From: an uncultured Verrucomicrobiae bacterium
GTDB taxonomy: Bacteria > Verrucomicrobiota > Verrucomicrobiia > Limisphaerales > AAA164-E04
DNA length: 64,000 bases
NCBI GenBank assembly: GCA_951813855.1
Contig: OX638380.1
Coordinates: forward strand, 4,556,518-4,620,517
Direction of reading: 5' to 3'
Below, piece by piece: positions 27,722 to 36,723 of the stretch. The stretch's first letter is position 1. Every line of letters starts with the position of its first letter. The notes below the pieces were generated by a model. It saw nothing but the letters and a program-made list of their open reading frames with translations. It was not told the DNA's origin and did not search any database. The position numbers and the translations under genes were made by a program.

Positions 27722-28087
27722 ATGATCGATAATAACGTTAAGGTGGTCGAGCGATGGCCCGGATCGGTTTTCGTCAAAATCGCCGGCCGACTGGACCAGG
27801 AGCTGGTTTCCGAATGCGAGAGTGCTCTCAAGAGCCAGGTGTTTTTCAAAACCAAGTTCATCACTTTCGACTTTACTGACGTCACTTATATCAGCAGCGT
27901 CGGGATCCGGTTGATTCTGGTTTATCGGAAACTCATGGAAGGGCGGGGCGGCAAACTGGTGATGGTAAACGTATCCGGCCCGATCAAGAAAGCTTTGGAG
28001 ATAGCTAGCGTCCTTCCGAGTTGGGGGATTTTCGCCAGCGTGGAAGAGGCGGACGCTTACTTCGGCAAGATGCAGCAGAAATCCTGA
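27722..28087 (+). CDS. STAS-domain protein, copy 2 (tandem duplicate)
   Basis: The 121-residue product starts best at the ATG at 27722 (MIDNNVKVVERW); an upstream in-frame start at 27668 adds a tail without homology to copy 1. It mirrors copy 1 along its length: SVFVKIAGRLDQELVSECES, then DVTYISSVGIRLILVY, then VLPSWGIFASVEEADAYF, with the same KMQQ C-terminus. The two therefore arose by tandem duplication. The candidate phosphoserine segment ISSVG is kept. Its TGA stop codon forms part of the 4-bp direct repeat at the edge of an inserted IS1634-like element, which landed exactly at the end of the gene. Confidence 0.87.
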   Translation: MIDNNVKVVERWPGSVFVKIAGRLDQELVSECESALKSQVFFKTKFITFDFTDVTYISSVGIRLILVYRKLMEGRGGKLVMVNVSGPIKKALEIASVLPSWGIFASVEEADAYFGKMQQKS

Positions 28088-28195
28088 CCCAAGTTTGTCA
28101 GTCCCGTCTAGAAAATGCGTTTTTCCCAAGGAATTCGACCATTTTAAAAATCGTAGGGCACTACATTTCCATCATTTTGTGATTTAAGCCTAGGG

Positions 28196-28990
28196 CTAAG
28201 CCTTGGATTTACGTACTCCCCCTGGGGCGGAATCAATGCCCAGGGCTTCATAGATTTCCCGCTGCTTCGGTTCCGCGGAAACGGCTCGGCGCACGTGAAC
28301 GGTAGTGCCATCGATTCGGCGATAAACGCCGGTAACCCGCTTGTGGTCGTTCAACGTATCCCGGGTGGTATTCCAGCTGTCGGTGATACCCTTGGCACGT
28401 AAGCGCGTTCTTATCGTTTGGACCAATTGGTAGGCCAATACGGAAAGGAACAGATGTCCCTTCGCGCGTCGGGAGGTTTGATGGTAGATGGGGCGCAAGC
28501 CGAGTTCGGATTTAAGGGATCGGAATACCGCTTCCAGATCCGTCAGCGTGATATAGGTTTTCCAGAGGGTTGACTCATCCCATTGATCTTGATTGGTTCG
28601 CAAGCAATACACTCCGGGATGGGTGGCTTTGGAGCCAGGCTTGGGATGATGTTTCCAAGTGATGCTCTTGGCGTTTTGGGGATTTTGGTCATCGGGGATC
28701 ACCTGGATGTCGTAGTGTTGTCCTGCGGCCGAGTATTGTTGCTTCAGGCGGCCGATTTTCTGGTGCACTTTGTCCAGCCGCTTGATTCTGCGTGGCCGAC
28801 TGAGTCCAGCCTGTAACCGTTCGAGTTGGGCGGTAAACTTCTGGTCGGACGATTCCTGCATCGCCCGCTCCTTTTCCTCGCGCTGCTCTGAATGACAATA
28901 GAAGAAGACTTCGCCATTTTCCTGGACTTCTTTCCGCAAATAAACGGAAGGTCCCGAAGCCGTCTCGACCTCCGTCGCCCCCTGTACCAT
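28196..28990 (-). pseudogene. IS1634-type transposase, C-terminal half
   Basis: This 264-residue frame carries the C-terminal part of an IS1634 (IS4-superfamily) transposase. It includes the region after the second catalytic Asp (NGEVFFYCHSEQREEKERA), a helical linker, and the Glu-bearing motif LTDLEAVFRSLKSELGLRPI, followed by RRAKGHLFLSVLAYQL. The N-terminal half lies at 30780-31850 on the same strand. The gap is occupied by the IS110 element, so this gene was inactivated by insertion. Its own ATG-like start is accidental. Confidence 0.84.
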
Positions 28991-29023
28991 TTTGGGGCTT
29001 GAGAGGAGTAGACCTACCGCCCA

Positions 29024-29061
29024 GTTCCTCCCCGACCCCCCGCGGGGGGTCGGGGAGGAAC
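29024..29061. repeat. Perfect 38-bp GC-rich palindrome at the IS110 edge
   Basis: The sequence from 29024 to 29061 is a perfect inverted repeat with no central loop. It reads GTTCCTCCCCGACCCCCC, followed by its exact reverse complement with CG in the centre. It lies between the IS1634 C-terminal half and the IS110 transposase gene, near the left end of the IS110 element. IS110 elements are known to favour hairpin or REP-like targets, so it could be target DNA. It could also be part of the element end or a bidirectional stop signal. Confidence 0.8.
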
Positions 29062-29084
29062 ATCTGTCGAATCGAATTGATTTG

Positions 29085-29290
29085 TGATACTCATGACTTT
29101 TCGTTCGAAACGAACGAAATCGGGCCGCAAATCGAGAGTTACCTTACGCCCCCTGTGCCTTGGAGCACCTACGGAGGACTTGTGCCTCGATTTGTTGGCC
29201 ACGATCAATGCCCAGTAGAAAGTTTGCGTCTTGGAACGCCAGTACCGGGATTGGCAATCGTCGTGGCGGCTCAGCACTGACAGCACCCAA
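29085..29290 (+). ncRNA. Candidate IS110 bridge RNA region
   Basis: About 230 bp of non-coding DNA lie between the palindrome and the transposase start. In IS110-group elements such as IS621 this upstream region encodes the bridge RNA that pairs with target and donor DNA. Small inverted repeats are visible (for example CGTTCGAAACGAACG near 29102-29116). I could not fold it or identify the target and donor loops, so the call rests on position and on the intact IS110 transposase. Confidence 0.35.
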
Positions 29291-29293
29291 ATT

Positions 29294-30592
29294 ATGGATC
29301 ACTATCACTACACCATAGGAATCGACTGGGGATCGACGAACCATCAGATTTCCCTCATTGATGCCCAAGGCAAATTATGCGGCGAACGATCCTTTCCGCA
29401 TGGCGGCCAGGGCCTGCGTGATTCCACCCAATGGATCAAAACCGCCACGAACTCCGAGCCGCACCAGATCGGAATCGCCATCGAGGTGCCTCACGGCCCG
29501 GTCGTGGAAACCATGATGGAATCCGGATTCAAGGTCCACGCCATCAACCCCAAGCAACTGGATCGCTTCCGGGATCGTCTTTCTCCAGCCGGTGCCAAAG
29601 ACGACCGCCGGGACGCTCGAGTGCTGGGAGATGCCCTCAGGACGGACCCTCAGGCCTTGCACCAACTCAATCCCACCAGCCCTCAGATCATCGTGCTCCG
29701 TGATTTATCGCGAACGGCCGAAGATCTCACCTCCTCGAAAACACAGTTCACCAATAAGATCAAACAGCATCTCTGGCGCTATTTCCCCCAGTTCCTGGAA
29801 TTGGAGCCGGACTTGTCCAAGTCCTGGATCCGCGAACTCTGGGAACGCATTTCCACTCCCGAAAAAGCCCAACGAATCCGCGTCGGCACCGTAGCCAAAC
29901 TGCTCGCCCGGCATAAAATCAGGAAAATCTCCGCCGAGCAAATCCTTAAGATACTGCGTCAACCGGCGGTGACCGTCGCCGAGGGTACCGTCGAGGGGGC
30001 CATGGGGGCGATCAAAACCGCCTTCAAACAACTGGCCGTGACCATGGAAGAACTCAATGCCACTCTGTTGCAGCTGGACGAGACGACCGAGAAACTGGCG
30101 GCCTCCCTGCAAGCCAACGATCAAGCCAGCTCCCTCAAGGAGGGATCGCCGGCAACGGACCAGACTCCGGCTCTCAATCAGGATATTGCCATTCTCAGAT
30201 CAATTCCGGGGGTGGGTCGAATCGTGCTTGGCATCCTGTTGGCCGAAGCTTTTCATCGGTTCGAAAAACGCGATCGAGCGGCCCTGCGCTGCCTTACCGG
30301 AATCGCTCCCGTAACCCGGAGCTCCGGAAAACAACATTTCGTGGTTCGACGAATGGCGGCTCACCCCCGACTGCGGGATGCCATGTATCACTGGGCCAGA
30401 GTGGCCGTCCAAAGAGATCCTGTCAGCAAACGCAAGTATGCCGCGCTTCGCCAACGGGGACATCAACATGCTCGAGCCTTGAGAAGCGTCGCTGATCGGC
30501 TCATCTCCGTCGCTTGTGCCATGCTGCAAAACGGTTCCCTCTACGATCCTTCGCTGGAACAGGCAACCTCCTCTAACCGATCGAACGGCTGA
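29294..30592 (+). CDS. IS110 family transposase (DEDD type), intact
   Basis: From the ATG at 29294 the product is 432 residues. The N-terminal RuvC-like DEDD domain shows IGIDWGSTNHQISLID (first Asp), IAIEVPHGP (Glu) and AKDDRRDARVLGDAL (last acids). A coiled-coil middle follows. The C-terminal Transposase_20 domain shows LRSIPGVGRIVLGILLAE and LTGIAPVTRSSGK, with the helical end RSVADRLISVACAML. An in-frame upstream start at 29231 adds a tail without homology. The gene reads against the IS1634-type gene it interrupts. The upstream placement of long non-coding DNA matches the IS110 rather than the IS1111 subgroup. Confidence 0.88.
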   Translation: MDHYHYTIGIDWGSTNHQISLIDAQGKLCGERSFPHGGQGLRDSTQWIKTATNSEPHQIGIAIEVPHGPVVETMMESGFKVHAINPKQLDRFRDRLSPAGAKDDRRDARVLGDALRTDPQALHQLNPTSPQIIVLRDLSRTAEDLTSSKTQFTNKIKQHLWRYFPQFLELEPDLSKSWIRELWERISTPEKAQRIRVGTVAKLLARHKIRKISAEQILKILRQPAVTVAEGTVEGAMGAIKTAFKQLAVTMEELNATLLQLDETTEKLAASLQANDQASSLKEGSPATDQTPALNQDIAILRSIPGVGRIVLGILLAEAFHRFEKRDRAALRCLTGIAPVTRSSGKQHFVVRRMAAHPRLRDAMYHWARVAVQRDPVSKRKYAALRQRGHQHARALRSVADRLISVACAMLQNGSLYDPSLEQATSSNRSNG

Positions 30593-30779
30593 TGCCAACC
30601 GATTCCGGATCATCATCCAATCAATCTCGGCTTACGATGGGCCTCGGCAATATCCCAAGCCAACGGCATTCGATGGAACGGGCTGTCAGTACCTGCAGCA
30701 TACCAGCCAATTCGCGATAGCAATCGCCTGATGTTAGCTCTATCCGAAAATCTGAAAATCGGACTGAAAACCCCCTTGA

Positions 30780-31850
30780 AAATGGTAGAAAGTCCTCCGG
30801 GTCGAAGACCCGTTCCTGCTGACGACTCACGGTCAGGTAGCGAGTGCCGCGTTCCCGGAGCCAGCGGAGATTGGCCTCCGTGGCGATGCCGCAATCCATA
30901 ATCACAGTCGCTTCCGCCGGAACCGCCAGCGATTCCAGCATTTCGGCCAAGGTTTGATTTTCGCTCACGTTGCCCGCGAAAACTTTCGACCGGCGAACCC
31001 AGCCGTTGTTGTCCCGAACCAGAGCCAGCGTCAATAAGGGACCATCGCTACGCTTCTCTTTCGAGCGACCCCGCTGAGCTTCTGGAATCTTCCGCGCTGG
31101 CCCCTCGAAGCAGGTGTTGGTCAAGTCATACAGGGTGACGGTCGGTTTTAAATCGAAGATCGTCTGCAGGCCGTGATACCAGTCCGATTCGATTTTCTCC
31201 TGCCGTGATATCAAGGCGTCCGAAGCTCGATACCACTGACTGTGCCCCATGGTTTCAAAGTCGCGTTTCAGGAGTTCGCCCAAAGCACTGCTCTCTCTGA
31301 GCCACCGATGAGTAGGTCGCTCCGATCCGGGAGCAGCCATCCGACCGATGACCGAGCCGAGGATCGCATGGCATTGAATCTCCCGGAGGCCATGTCGGCG
31401 CAGGATAGCTCGTAGTCCCAGGGTTTCGATCGCCCAGAGAGCGACCTGCTCGACTCCCACCGAGCGGCTGAGGATCAAGGACGCGTTATCCCGATCGACG
31501 GCTTGGAATTCTCCCTGGTCTCAAGGATCTTCGCCGGCGATTTCCTCGATTCGAGTGGCTTGGCGTTCCACGAGTTGGGCGTAGAGATATTTCGCCTTGT
31601 TTTCCACCTCCGGAGAGCATTTGAGCGGTATCAAGGGTTGAGAACCTTGAAGCAATTCCACGACTTTAGAACACGACAGAGGCCATTGCTGCGACTCAAT
31701 CTCGAAGTCGGATCCCAAATTGAGCAGCGTCTTCTGACGAACTCGATGGTTATCCCGGTAGGAGCGAACCAAGCGATAGGTGTCATAGTTTTGGCCCTCT
31801 TTACCGGCTCTCGTTTTCGTTTTGCGAACGAACCTACGACCGGAAAATAT
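30780..31850 (-). pseudogene. IS1634-type transposase, N-terminal half with in-frame stop
   Basis: Reading leftward from about 31850, the frame gives the N-terminus (YRLVRSYRDNHRVRQKTLL) and continues to an in-frame TGA at 31521-31523. It reopens directly and contains the first catalytic region VTLYDLTNTCFEG and the second Asp region VIMDCGIATEANLRWLRERG, ending at RVFDPEDFL near 30785. Beyond that the frame leaves the family and enters IS110 end DNA. The matching C-terminal half is at 28196-28990. The gene is thus dead twice over: a nonsense codon and an insertion. Confidence 0.8.
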
Positions 31851-32170
31851 TCGAGAGCAAGAGGGTGGCCAACGATTTTTTTGACTAGTATGGCACTACA
31901 TTTGAGTTGCTGGGCAGGTAACTCTGAGGGTGGAAAGCTCGCAAAGTCAGTCAACGACTGACTTTCGTTAATACAACGTTTCGTGATTCGGCAGCAGATC
32001 TGGGGCAGTTTGAGCTAAAAATAGTTCCTAGACCGGTCAAATTGACAAACTTGGGCTGAGGGCGGTTTTGCCTTCGTCCGCGCTTCGTTGGAAACTGCCA
32101 TACTCGGCGAATCGAGGTGCCTCCCGGTCTGGAATTGACAGCCGATTACCCCCGGCCTAGGTTCCGGTGC

Positions 32171-34855
32171 ATGTTCATTCCATCGTTTTGCCGAGGGCTG
32201 GCGAACTTGGCGATTCTAGGCGTGCTGCTGCTTCCGGAATCTTGGCGTCTCGCGGCGAATCAGTCTCCGGAAGTCGAGGAAGAGCTTTCGGCCGAATCGG
32301 CCCCGGCCGACGATAACATCGACCACGCCGCGATCATCCGAAGTTGGAACCGGGATACCTTGGTTCGCGGCCAGCGGATCTACGACACCATTTGCCTGAC
32401 CTGTCACGGCGATCTCGAAAAAGAGGGGTCGCTGCCGACCTCCCGGAAGTTTTGGGAAGCCGAATTCAAGAACGGTTCGGATCCCTATCGCTTGTTTCAG
32501 ACCTTGGGAAAGGGCTACGGTCAAATGCCGGCGTTTCCCTTTCTGACGGTTCAGCAACGCTACGACGTCATTCACTATTTGCGGGAGGTATTAGTCAAGC
32601 CGACTAACGCCAAGGAGTATTTTCGAATCTCTGAAAAGTATCTCTCCGAATTGCCCCGAGGCACCAGTCTGACCGGTAAGATTACCGAGGAGATGAAGGA
32701 ACGCGCCAAAGGGCCGAAATACCTGAGAATGGATTTCGGCCCCATGCTGAACTGGACCTATCAGGTGGCACCCGGAAATATCGCTTACAAAGCCATTGCG
32801 GTGCGGCTGGACCAAGGTGAAGGCGGGATCGGTCTGGGCAGGGCGTGGCAACTTTTCGACCACGATACGATGAGGATGGCGGCGGGCTGGTCGGGATCGG
32901 GATTCATCAATTGGCGAGGGATCGCCTTGGATCAATCGCACGGCACTCATGCCAGCATTGTCGGCGAACCGGCGTTCGTCAATTCCGTCGGTCCCGGATG
33001 GGCTCATCCGGAAACCGGGTCTTGGGACGATCCGCGTTTCCTGGGACGCGACGGCAAACCTTACGGTCCGCTGCCGAGGGCTTGGGCTCAGTTTCGGGGG
33101 CAATATCTTCATGGCGATCGCGTGATCATCGAATACACCGTGGGGCAGACCAGAGTGTTGGAATATCCCTCGATGGAAATGAGTGATTCCCAAGTGGTGT
33201 ACACGCGCACCTTGACGATCGGTAAATCCAATCGGCTCCTGAGGCATCGAGTCGCTCCGGCGACCGCGTCGGTGGCTCTGGCCGGCGGAGAAAATGGTGC
33301 CAGAGTCGAGGTCGAAAACGGGTTTCACGTACTGGCCATCCCGCCGGAAGCTACTCCCGCCAAACTCAAGTTGTTGATCGGGATGGTCGCCGAGGAAAAG
33401 CTGGCGTTTCAGGCGCAGGTCACTGAGCCGCCGGAAGACTTGCAGCCCTATTTGGCCGGCGGGCCGACGCGGTTTCCCGACCCGGTGGTGACCGAGGGGA
33501 AAAACGGAAACGAGGGCGGTCCGTTCGAAGTGGACGAAATCATGTATCCGACGACCAATCCTTGGGACAGTTGGATGCGCCTCGGAGGATTCGATTTTCT
33601 TCCCGGGGGCGAACGGGCGGTCGTGGCCACTTGGTTGGGTGACGTGTGGATCGTTGACGGTATCGCCGGCGAATTAGGCCAACATCGTTGGAAACGCATC
33701 TGCACCGGTTTGTTTCAACCCTTGGGAGTTCGGGTTTACCGAGGGCAAATCTACGTGGCTTGCCGCGATCAAATCGCCCGGTTGCACGACCGTAACGGCG
33801 ACGAAGAAATCGACTTTATCGAAAGTTTCAACTCGGACCATCAAGTTACCGAGCATTTTCATGAATTCGCCATGGGACTGCAAACCGACGAGGAAGGGAA
33901 TTTCTATTACGCCAAATCGGCTCGGCACGCCAAGACCGCGATCGTCCCGCATCATGGCACCTTGCTAAAGGTAAGTCCGGACGGCCGGCGAACCGAGATT
34001 TTGGCTACCGGATTTCGAGCGGCCAACGGCGTCTGCCTGAATCCGGACGGCAGCTTTATCGTGACCGATCAAGAAGGGCATTGGAACCCGAAGAATCGTA
34101 TCAACTACGTTCGGCCGGGCGGCTTTTACGGCAACATGATGGGCTACCACGATATCGCTGACGAAAGCGACCAGGCCATGGAGCAACCGCTGTGCTGGAT
34201 CACCAACGGCTTTGACCGCAGTCCGGGTGAATTGCTCTGGGTGCCGCAAGCGGCGAACTGGGGACCGTTCAACGGGCAATTGCTGAACCTGAGCTACGGA
34301 ATGGGGCGGGTCTTTTTGGTGCCCCACGAATTGATCGATGACCAGCCCCAAGGAGGCATGGTGAGTTTGGGAATGGATTTTCCCACCGGCATCATGCGGG
34401 GACGATTTCACGAGGGGAACGGTCAATTATATGTGACGGGCATGTTCGCCTGGGCGGGCAACAAGCACCGCGACGGAGGCTTTTACCGCATTCGATATAC
34501 CGGCGAACCCGCGCATCAAGTCATCGGATTGGAAGCCTTCCGAACCGGGTTGCAACTCACCTTTTCCGAGCCGTTGGCCGGCGAAAGCGCTCGTGACCGG
34601 TCCAACTACCGGATCAAGGTTTGGGATCTCAAGCGTACGAGGAGTTACGGGTCGAAGCACTATAACGAACGCGAATTGACCGTTGCGAAGGCCGATATTT
34701 CAGCCGATAACCGGCGAGTGTTTTTGACTCTTCCCGAAATCGCTCCTACTTGGGGAATGGAGATTCGCCTGGAAGTCGTCGGCGAGGACGGCACCCGGGT
34801 AGAGCGGATCATCCATAACACGATTCACCGGTTATCGGACCCGGTGATTTTCTGA
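32171..34855 (+). CDS. Exported cytochrome c / DUF6797 / beta-propeller protein
   Basis: The best start is the ATG at 32171, giving 894 residues with a signal-like N-terminus (LANLAILGVLLLPESW). An upstream in-frame start at 32117 adds a non-homologous tail. A class I cytochrome c domain follows with CLTCH (Cys75, Cys78, His79) and a distal Met candidate in GQMPAFPF. The DUF6797 region begins near YLRMDFGPMLNWTYQ and includes WGxF-type strands (NWRGIALDQSHGTHASI). The C-terminal half is a beta-propeller like PVC haem-binding dehydrogenases (FLPGGERAVVATWLGDVW, GVRVYRGQIYVACRDQI). It is probably a periplasmic redox enzyme of sugar catabolism. It converges on an epimerase-like gene with only 6 bp between the stop codons. 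Confidence 0.85.
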   Translation: MFIPSFCRGLANLAILGVLLLPESWRLAANQSPEVEEELSAESAPADDNIDHAAIIRSWNRDTLVRGQRIYDTICLTCHGDLEKEGSLPTSRKFWEAEFKNGSDPYRLFQTLGKGYGQMPAFPFLTVQQRYDVIHYLREVLVKPTNAKEYFRISEKYLSELPRGTSLTGKITEEMKERAKGPKYLRMDFGPMLNWTYQVAPGNIAYKAIAVRLDQGEGGIGLGRAWQLFDHDTMRMAAGWSGSGFINWRGIALDQSHGTHASIVGEPAFVNSVGPGWAHPETGSWDDPRFLGRDGKPYGPLPRAWAQFRGQYLHGDRVIIEYTVGQTRVLEYPSMEMSDSQVVYTRTLTIGKSNRLLRHRVAPATASVALAGGENGARVEVENGFHVLAIPPEATPAKLKLLIGMVAEEKLAFQAQVTEPPEDLQPYLAGGPTRFPDPVVTEGKNGNEGGPFEVDEIMYPTTNPWDSWMRLGGFDFLPGGERAVVATWLGDVWIVDGIAGELGQHRWKRICTGLFQPLGVRVYRGQIYVACRDQIARLHDRNGDEEIDFIESFNSDHQVTEHFHEFAMGLQTDEEGNFYYAKSARHAKTAIVPHHGTLLKVSPDGRRTEILATGFRAANGVCLNPDGSFIVTDQEGHWNPKNRINYVRPGGFYGNMMGYHDIADESDQAMEQPLCWITNGFDRSPGELLWVPQAANWGPFNGQLLNLSYGMGRVFLVPHELIDDQPQGGMVSLGMDFPTGIMRGRFHEGNGQLYVTGMFAWAGNKHRDGGFYRIRYTGEPAHQVIGLEAFRTGLQLTFSEPLAGESARDRSNYRIKVWDLKRTRSYGSKHYNERELTVAKADISADNRRVFLTLPEIAPTWGMEIRLEVVGEDGTRVERIIHNTIHRLSDPVIF

Positions 34856-34861
34856 TCCGGA

Positions 34862-36115
34862 TTACCGGAACAATTCCAAATCGACTTCGGGAGCGGCTTG
34901 ACTGACGGTCGCCCGGCCCCGGGCGATCGCTTCGATTTTCCGGCGGCCACGCTTGACGGCTTCGGCGGTATCCAAGACGGTAAAGTCGAGGGTGAACTGG
35001 CGAGATTGACCCGGTTGGAGTTTGGGTACCCGGCCGTAGTGCCGTTCCACTCGGCGATTATAGGGGAAACCGGTGCCGGGTTCGATGCCCGTCACATAGC
35101 CGGATTTCAGATCCGCCGAATTTTTCCATTGGGTGAGATAGGGTAATTCGTCGAGCGACCAGGACAACTGGACGCCGCGGTCGCCTCGGGGGTTTTGCAG
35201 CATGACGCTGGTCTTGCCTTGGTCGTCCGCCCAAGGACGCAGGCAATAAACCTGTTCGACGAAGCCGGCGGTGGGCGGACCGTAGCTTGACTGTTGGGCC
35301 AGATGCGCGGCGGCGTGTTCGTTGAAGGGACTGATTTTTCGTATCGGCGCGACCAGGCGGGCCCCTGGGCCGAGCAGGGGAGGCCCGAAATTGGCGTGAT
35401 AGATGAGTTGAAATTCTTGTTCGCTGCCCCCGCGATTGGTCAACGAATCGTGGAGCGAAAAGGAATCCGAATTGATGCTGGTGGCGACTTCGGTCCAGAG
35501 TTCGAGTTGAGGCCCGTAAAACATTCGTTCGTCGACCCGCCCTCGAACCCTTATCCGGTAGGGGGGTTGGTTTTCGACGATCACTTCGACTTCCGAAGCC
35601 GGGATATTGCCGATTTTGCCGTGAAGGGTGAGATTCATGCTGGCCTCGTCGCCGATGTTGTTGATAAAGCGGTCTTCGCCGGGATGGCCGGCGGATTCGA
35701 GTCCGCAACGCACCATCCATTCGTTGAAACCTTCGAGCCATCCGAGTCCTCCGCGGCTTTGGAGATCGATGTGCCGGGGATGAACCAGTTCTTTGACTGG
35801 CGAGTCCCAGCCGAGTCTGACGTCGTTCAAGACCGCTTCGTAGACGCTCATCCCTCGAGTAGGAACGATGACCAAACGCAGCCGGCCATTATCGATTTCG
35901 ATGAGGTCGACTCCTTCCTGTTTGCCCCCGTGAAGAACGCTTTTCCGTACGGCCCATTCGGCGTCCAGGGGCAACGGTTGATCTCGATGATCCCGGCTCC
36001 AATGTTCGACTCGGGTATTGTCCTGGCGGCTGATCAGGAGTTTGCGGAAGGGAGCTTCCGCCGATGTCGTTACGGCGTAACTCAACAGCATTGCTGCGGC
36101 AATCAGTAATCTCAT
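34862..36115 (-). CDS. DUF4432 / aldose 1-epimerase-like exported protein
   Basis: The 417-residue product has a signal peptide (MRLLIAAAMLLSYAVTTSA). The rest is a galactose mutarotase-like beta-sandwich of the DUF4432 family: LRLVIVPTRGMSVYEA near residue 80, LHGKIGNIPAS in the middle, LIYHANFGPPLLGPG with the conserved His, and TGIEPGTGFPYNRR near the end. The family is thought to act on sugar anomers or sugar acids, but no substrate can be named. The signal peptide is less common and suggests periplasmic action, which fits the convergent haem/propeller gene next to it. Confidence 0.86.
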   Translation of the reverse strand: MRLLIAAAMLLSYAVTTSAEAPFRKLLISRQDNTRVEHWSRDHRDQPLPLDAEWAVRKSVLHGGKQEGVDLIEIDNGRLRLVIVPTRGMSVYEAVLNDVRLGWDSPVKELVHPRHIDLQSRGGLGWLEGFNEWMVRCGLESAGHPGEDRFINNIGDEASMNLTLHGKIGNIPASEVEVIVENQPPYRIRVRGRVDERMFYGPQLELWTEVATSINSDSFSLHDSLTNRGGSEQEFQLIYHANFGPPLLGPGARLVAPIRKISPFNEHAAAHLAQQSSYGPPTAGFVEQVYCLRPWADDQGKTSVMLQNPRGDRGVQLSWSLDELPYLTQWKNSADLKSGYVTGIEPGTGFPYNRRVERHYGRVPKLQPGQSRQFTLDFTVLDTAEAVKRGRRKIEAIARGRATVSQAAPEVDLELFR

Positions 36116-36439
36116 AAGCGGTTGTCGAAAAAAGGGCTCGGGATGATTGGGAAGGCGACCTCAAAGTTAGAAAAAAACCGGTTTTTCTTCCAGTCCCTTT
36201 TCGACCCGTCGCGAGGTGATTGATCGTCGAAAGACGAGGCAACGGAGCGAGGCGAGCTGGATTCTGTTTCCGCTCCGGCGATATTCGCCGGTCCGGACTG
36301 CCGTTGGATTCGGATTGCTGCGGCGATTGCCGGTTCCTCCGGGTTTGACTGGTCACGCGGGCCGAACGCCTTGGGGAGGGGCCGGAAAAAAAGATAGACG
36401 ATGCCGGTCGGGCAGGCTAGATTCCCTTGCCCGAACACG
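36116..36439. other. Intergenic region upstream of tRNA-Ala
   Basis: No gene is visible in this 324-bp stretch. It holds the upstream region of the DUF4432 gene (leftward) and the presumed promoter of the tRNA-Ala/alaS block (rightward). I could not pick out promoter hexamers with confidence. Confidence 0.5.
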
Positions 36440-36515
36440 GGGGTCGTAGCTCAGTTGGTAGAGCACCACAATGGCATTGTGGGGGTCAGGGGTTCGAATC
36501 CCCTCGGCTCCACCA
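36440..36515 (+). tRNA. tRNA-Ala (anticodon GGC)
   Basis: The 76-nt gene folds into a full cloverleaf. A 7-bp acceptor stem pairs GGGGTCG with CGGCTCC. The D arm is GCTC-AGTTGGTA-GAGC, the anticodon stem CCACA/TGTGG with loop ATGGCAT (anticodon GGC, reading GCC and GCU alanine codons), and the T arm AGGGG-TTCGAAT-CCCCT, with CCA encoded. The acceptor stem has the G3:U70 wobble pair, the main identity element for alanyl-tRNA synthetase, whose gene lies 208 bp downstream. Confidence 0.97.
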
Positions 36516-36723
36516 GCCCGGTAGTAACCGTCTTGGTCCGCAGGAGCGGGCGTGGCCGGAGGGCTGGCGTTTCGAACCTGCCGCTCTTCCGCTCGCCTCC
36601 CGCCGACCGAGCCGGTTGAAGGACCCCGGGCGATTCGTTAATGTGGCCCGGTATCGATGGCGCCGCCGAGCGCCGGTCGGAGCCGTCGATCGTTCCCGTC
36701 AGCCAGTGTTTCGGACCGATAGC

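Larger units (their letters stand above)
28088..32055. mobile_element. IS1634-like element carrying a nested IS110 element
   Basis: Inverted repeats CCCAAGTTTGTCA (28088-28100) and TGACAAACTTGGG (32043-32055) bound the element. Both are followed a few bases inside by GTCTAG. CTGA lies directly outside each end (28084-28087 and 32056-32059), a short target-site duplication. The inside contains the two halves of an IS1634-type transposase gene reading leftward, separated by about 1.8 kb that holds an IS110-type element reading rightward. Without the nested element the size would be about 2.2 kb, in the range of IS1634 members. Confidence 0.7.

Noticed and set aside
24588..31523. Possible reassignment of TGA as a sense codon, because two transposase genes are interrupted by a single in-frame TGA (24588 and 31521)
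   Set aside because: Many intact genes here, including ribBA and the STAS genes, end properly at TGA, and both interrupted genes are damaged in other ways too.
28157..31903. 12-bp direct repeat GGCACTACATTT at 28157-28168 and 31892-31903, considered as a target duplication
   Set aside because: Better inverted repeats with a CTGA duplication lie outside it at 28084-28100 and 32043-32059, so this repeat is internal to the element and may be chance.
36427..36723. Extended N-terminus of the alaS frame running back through the tRNA gene
   Set aside because: The extension overlaps the tRNA and lacks homology; AlaRS proteins begin at the position encoded from 36724.
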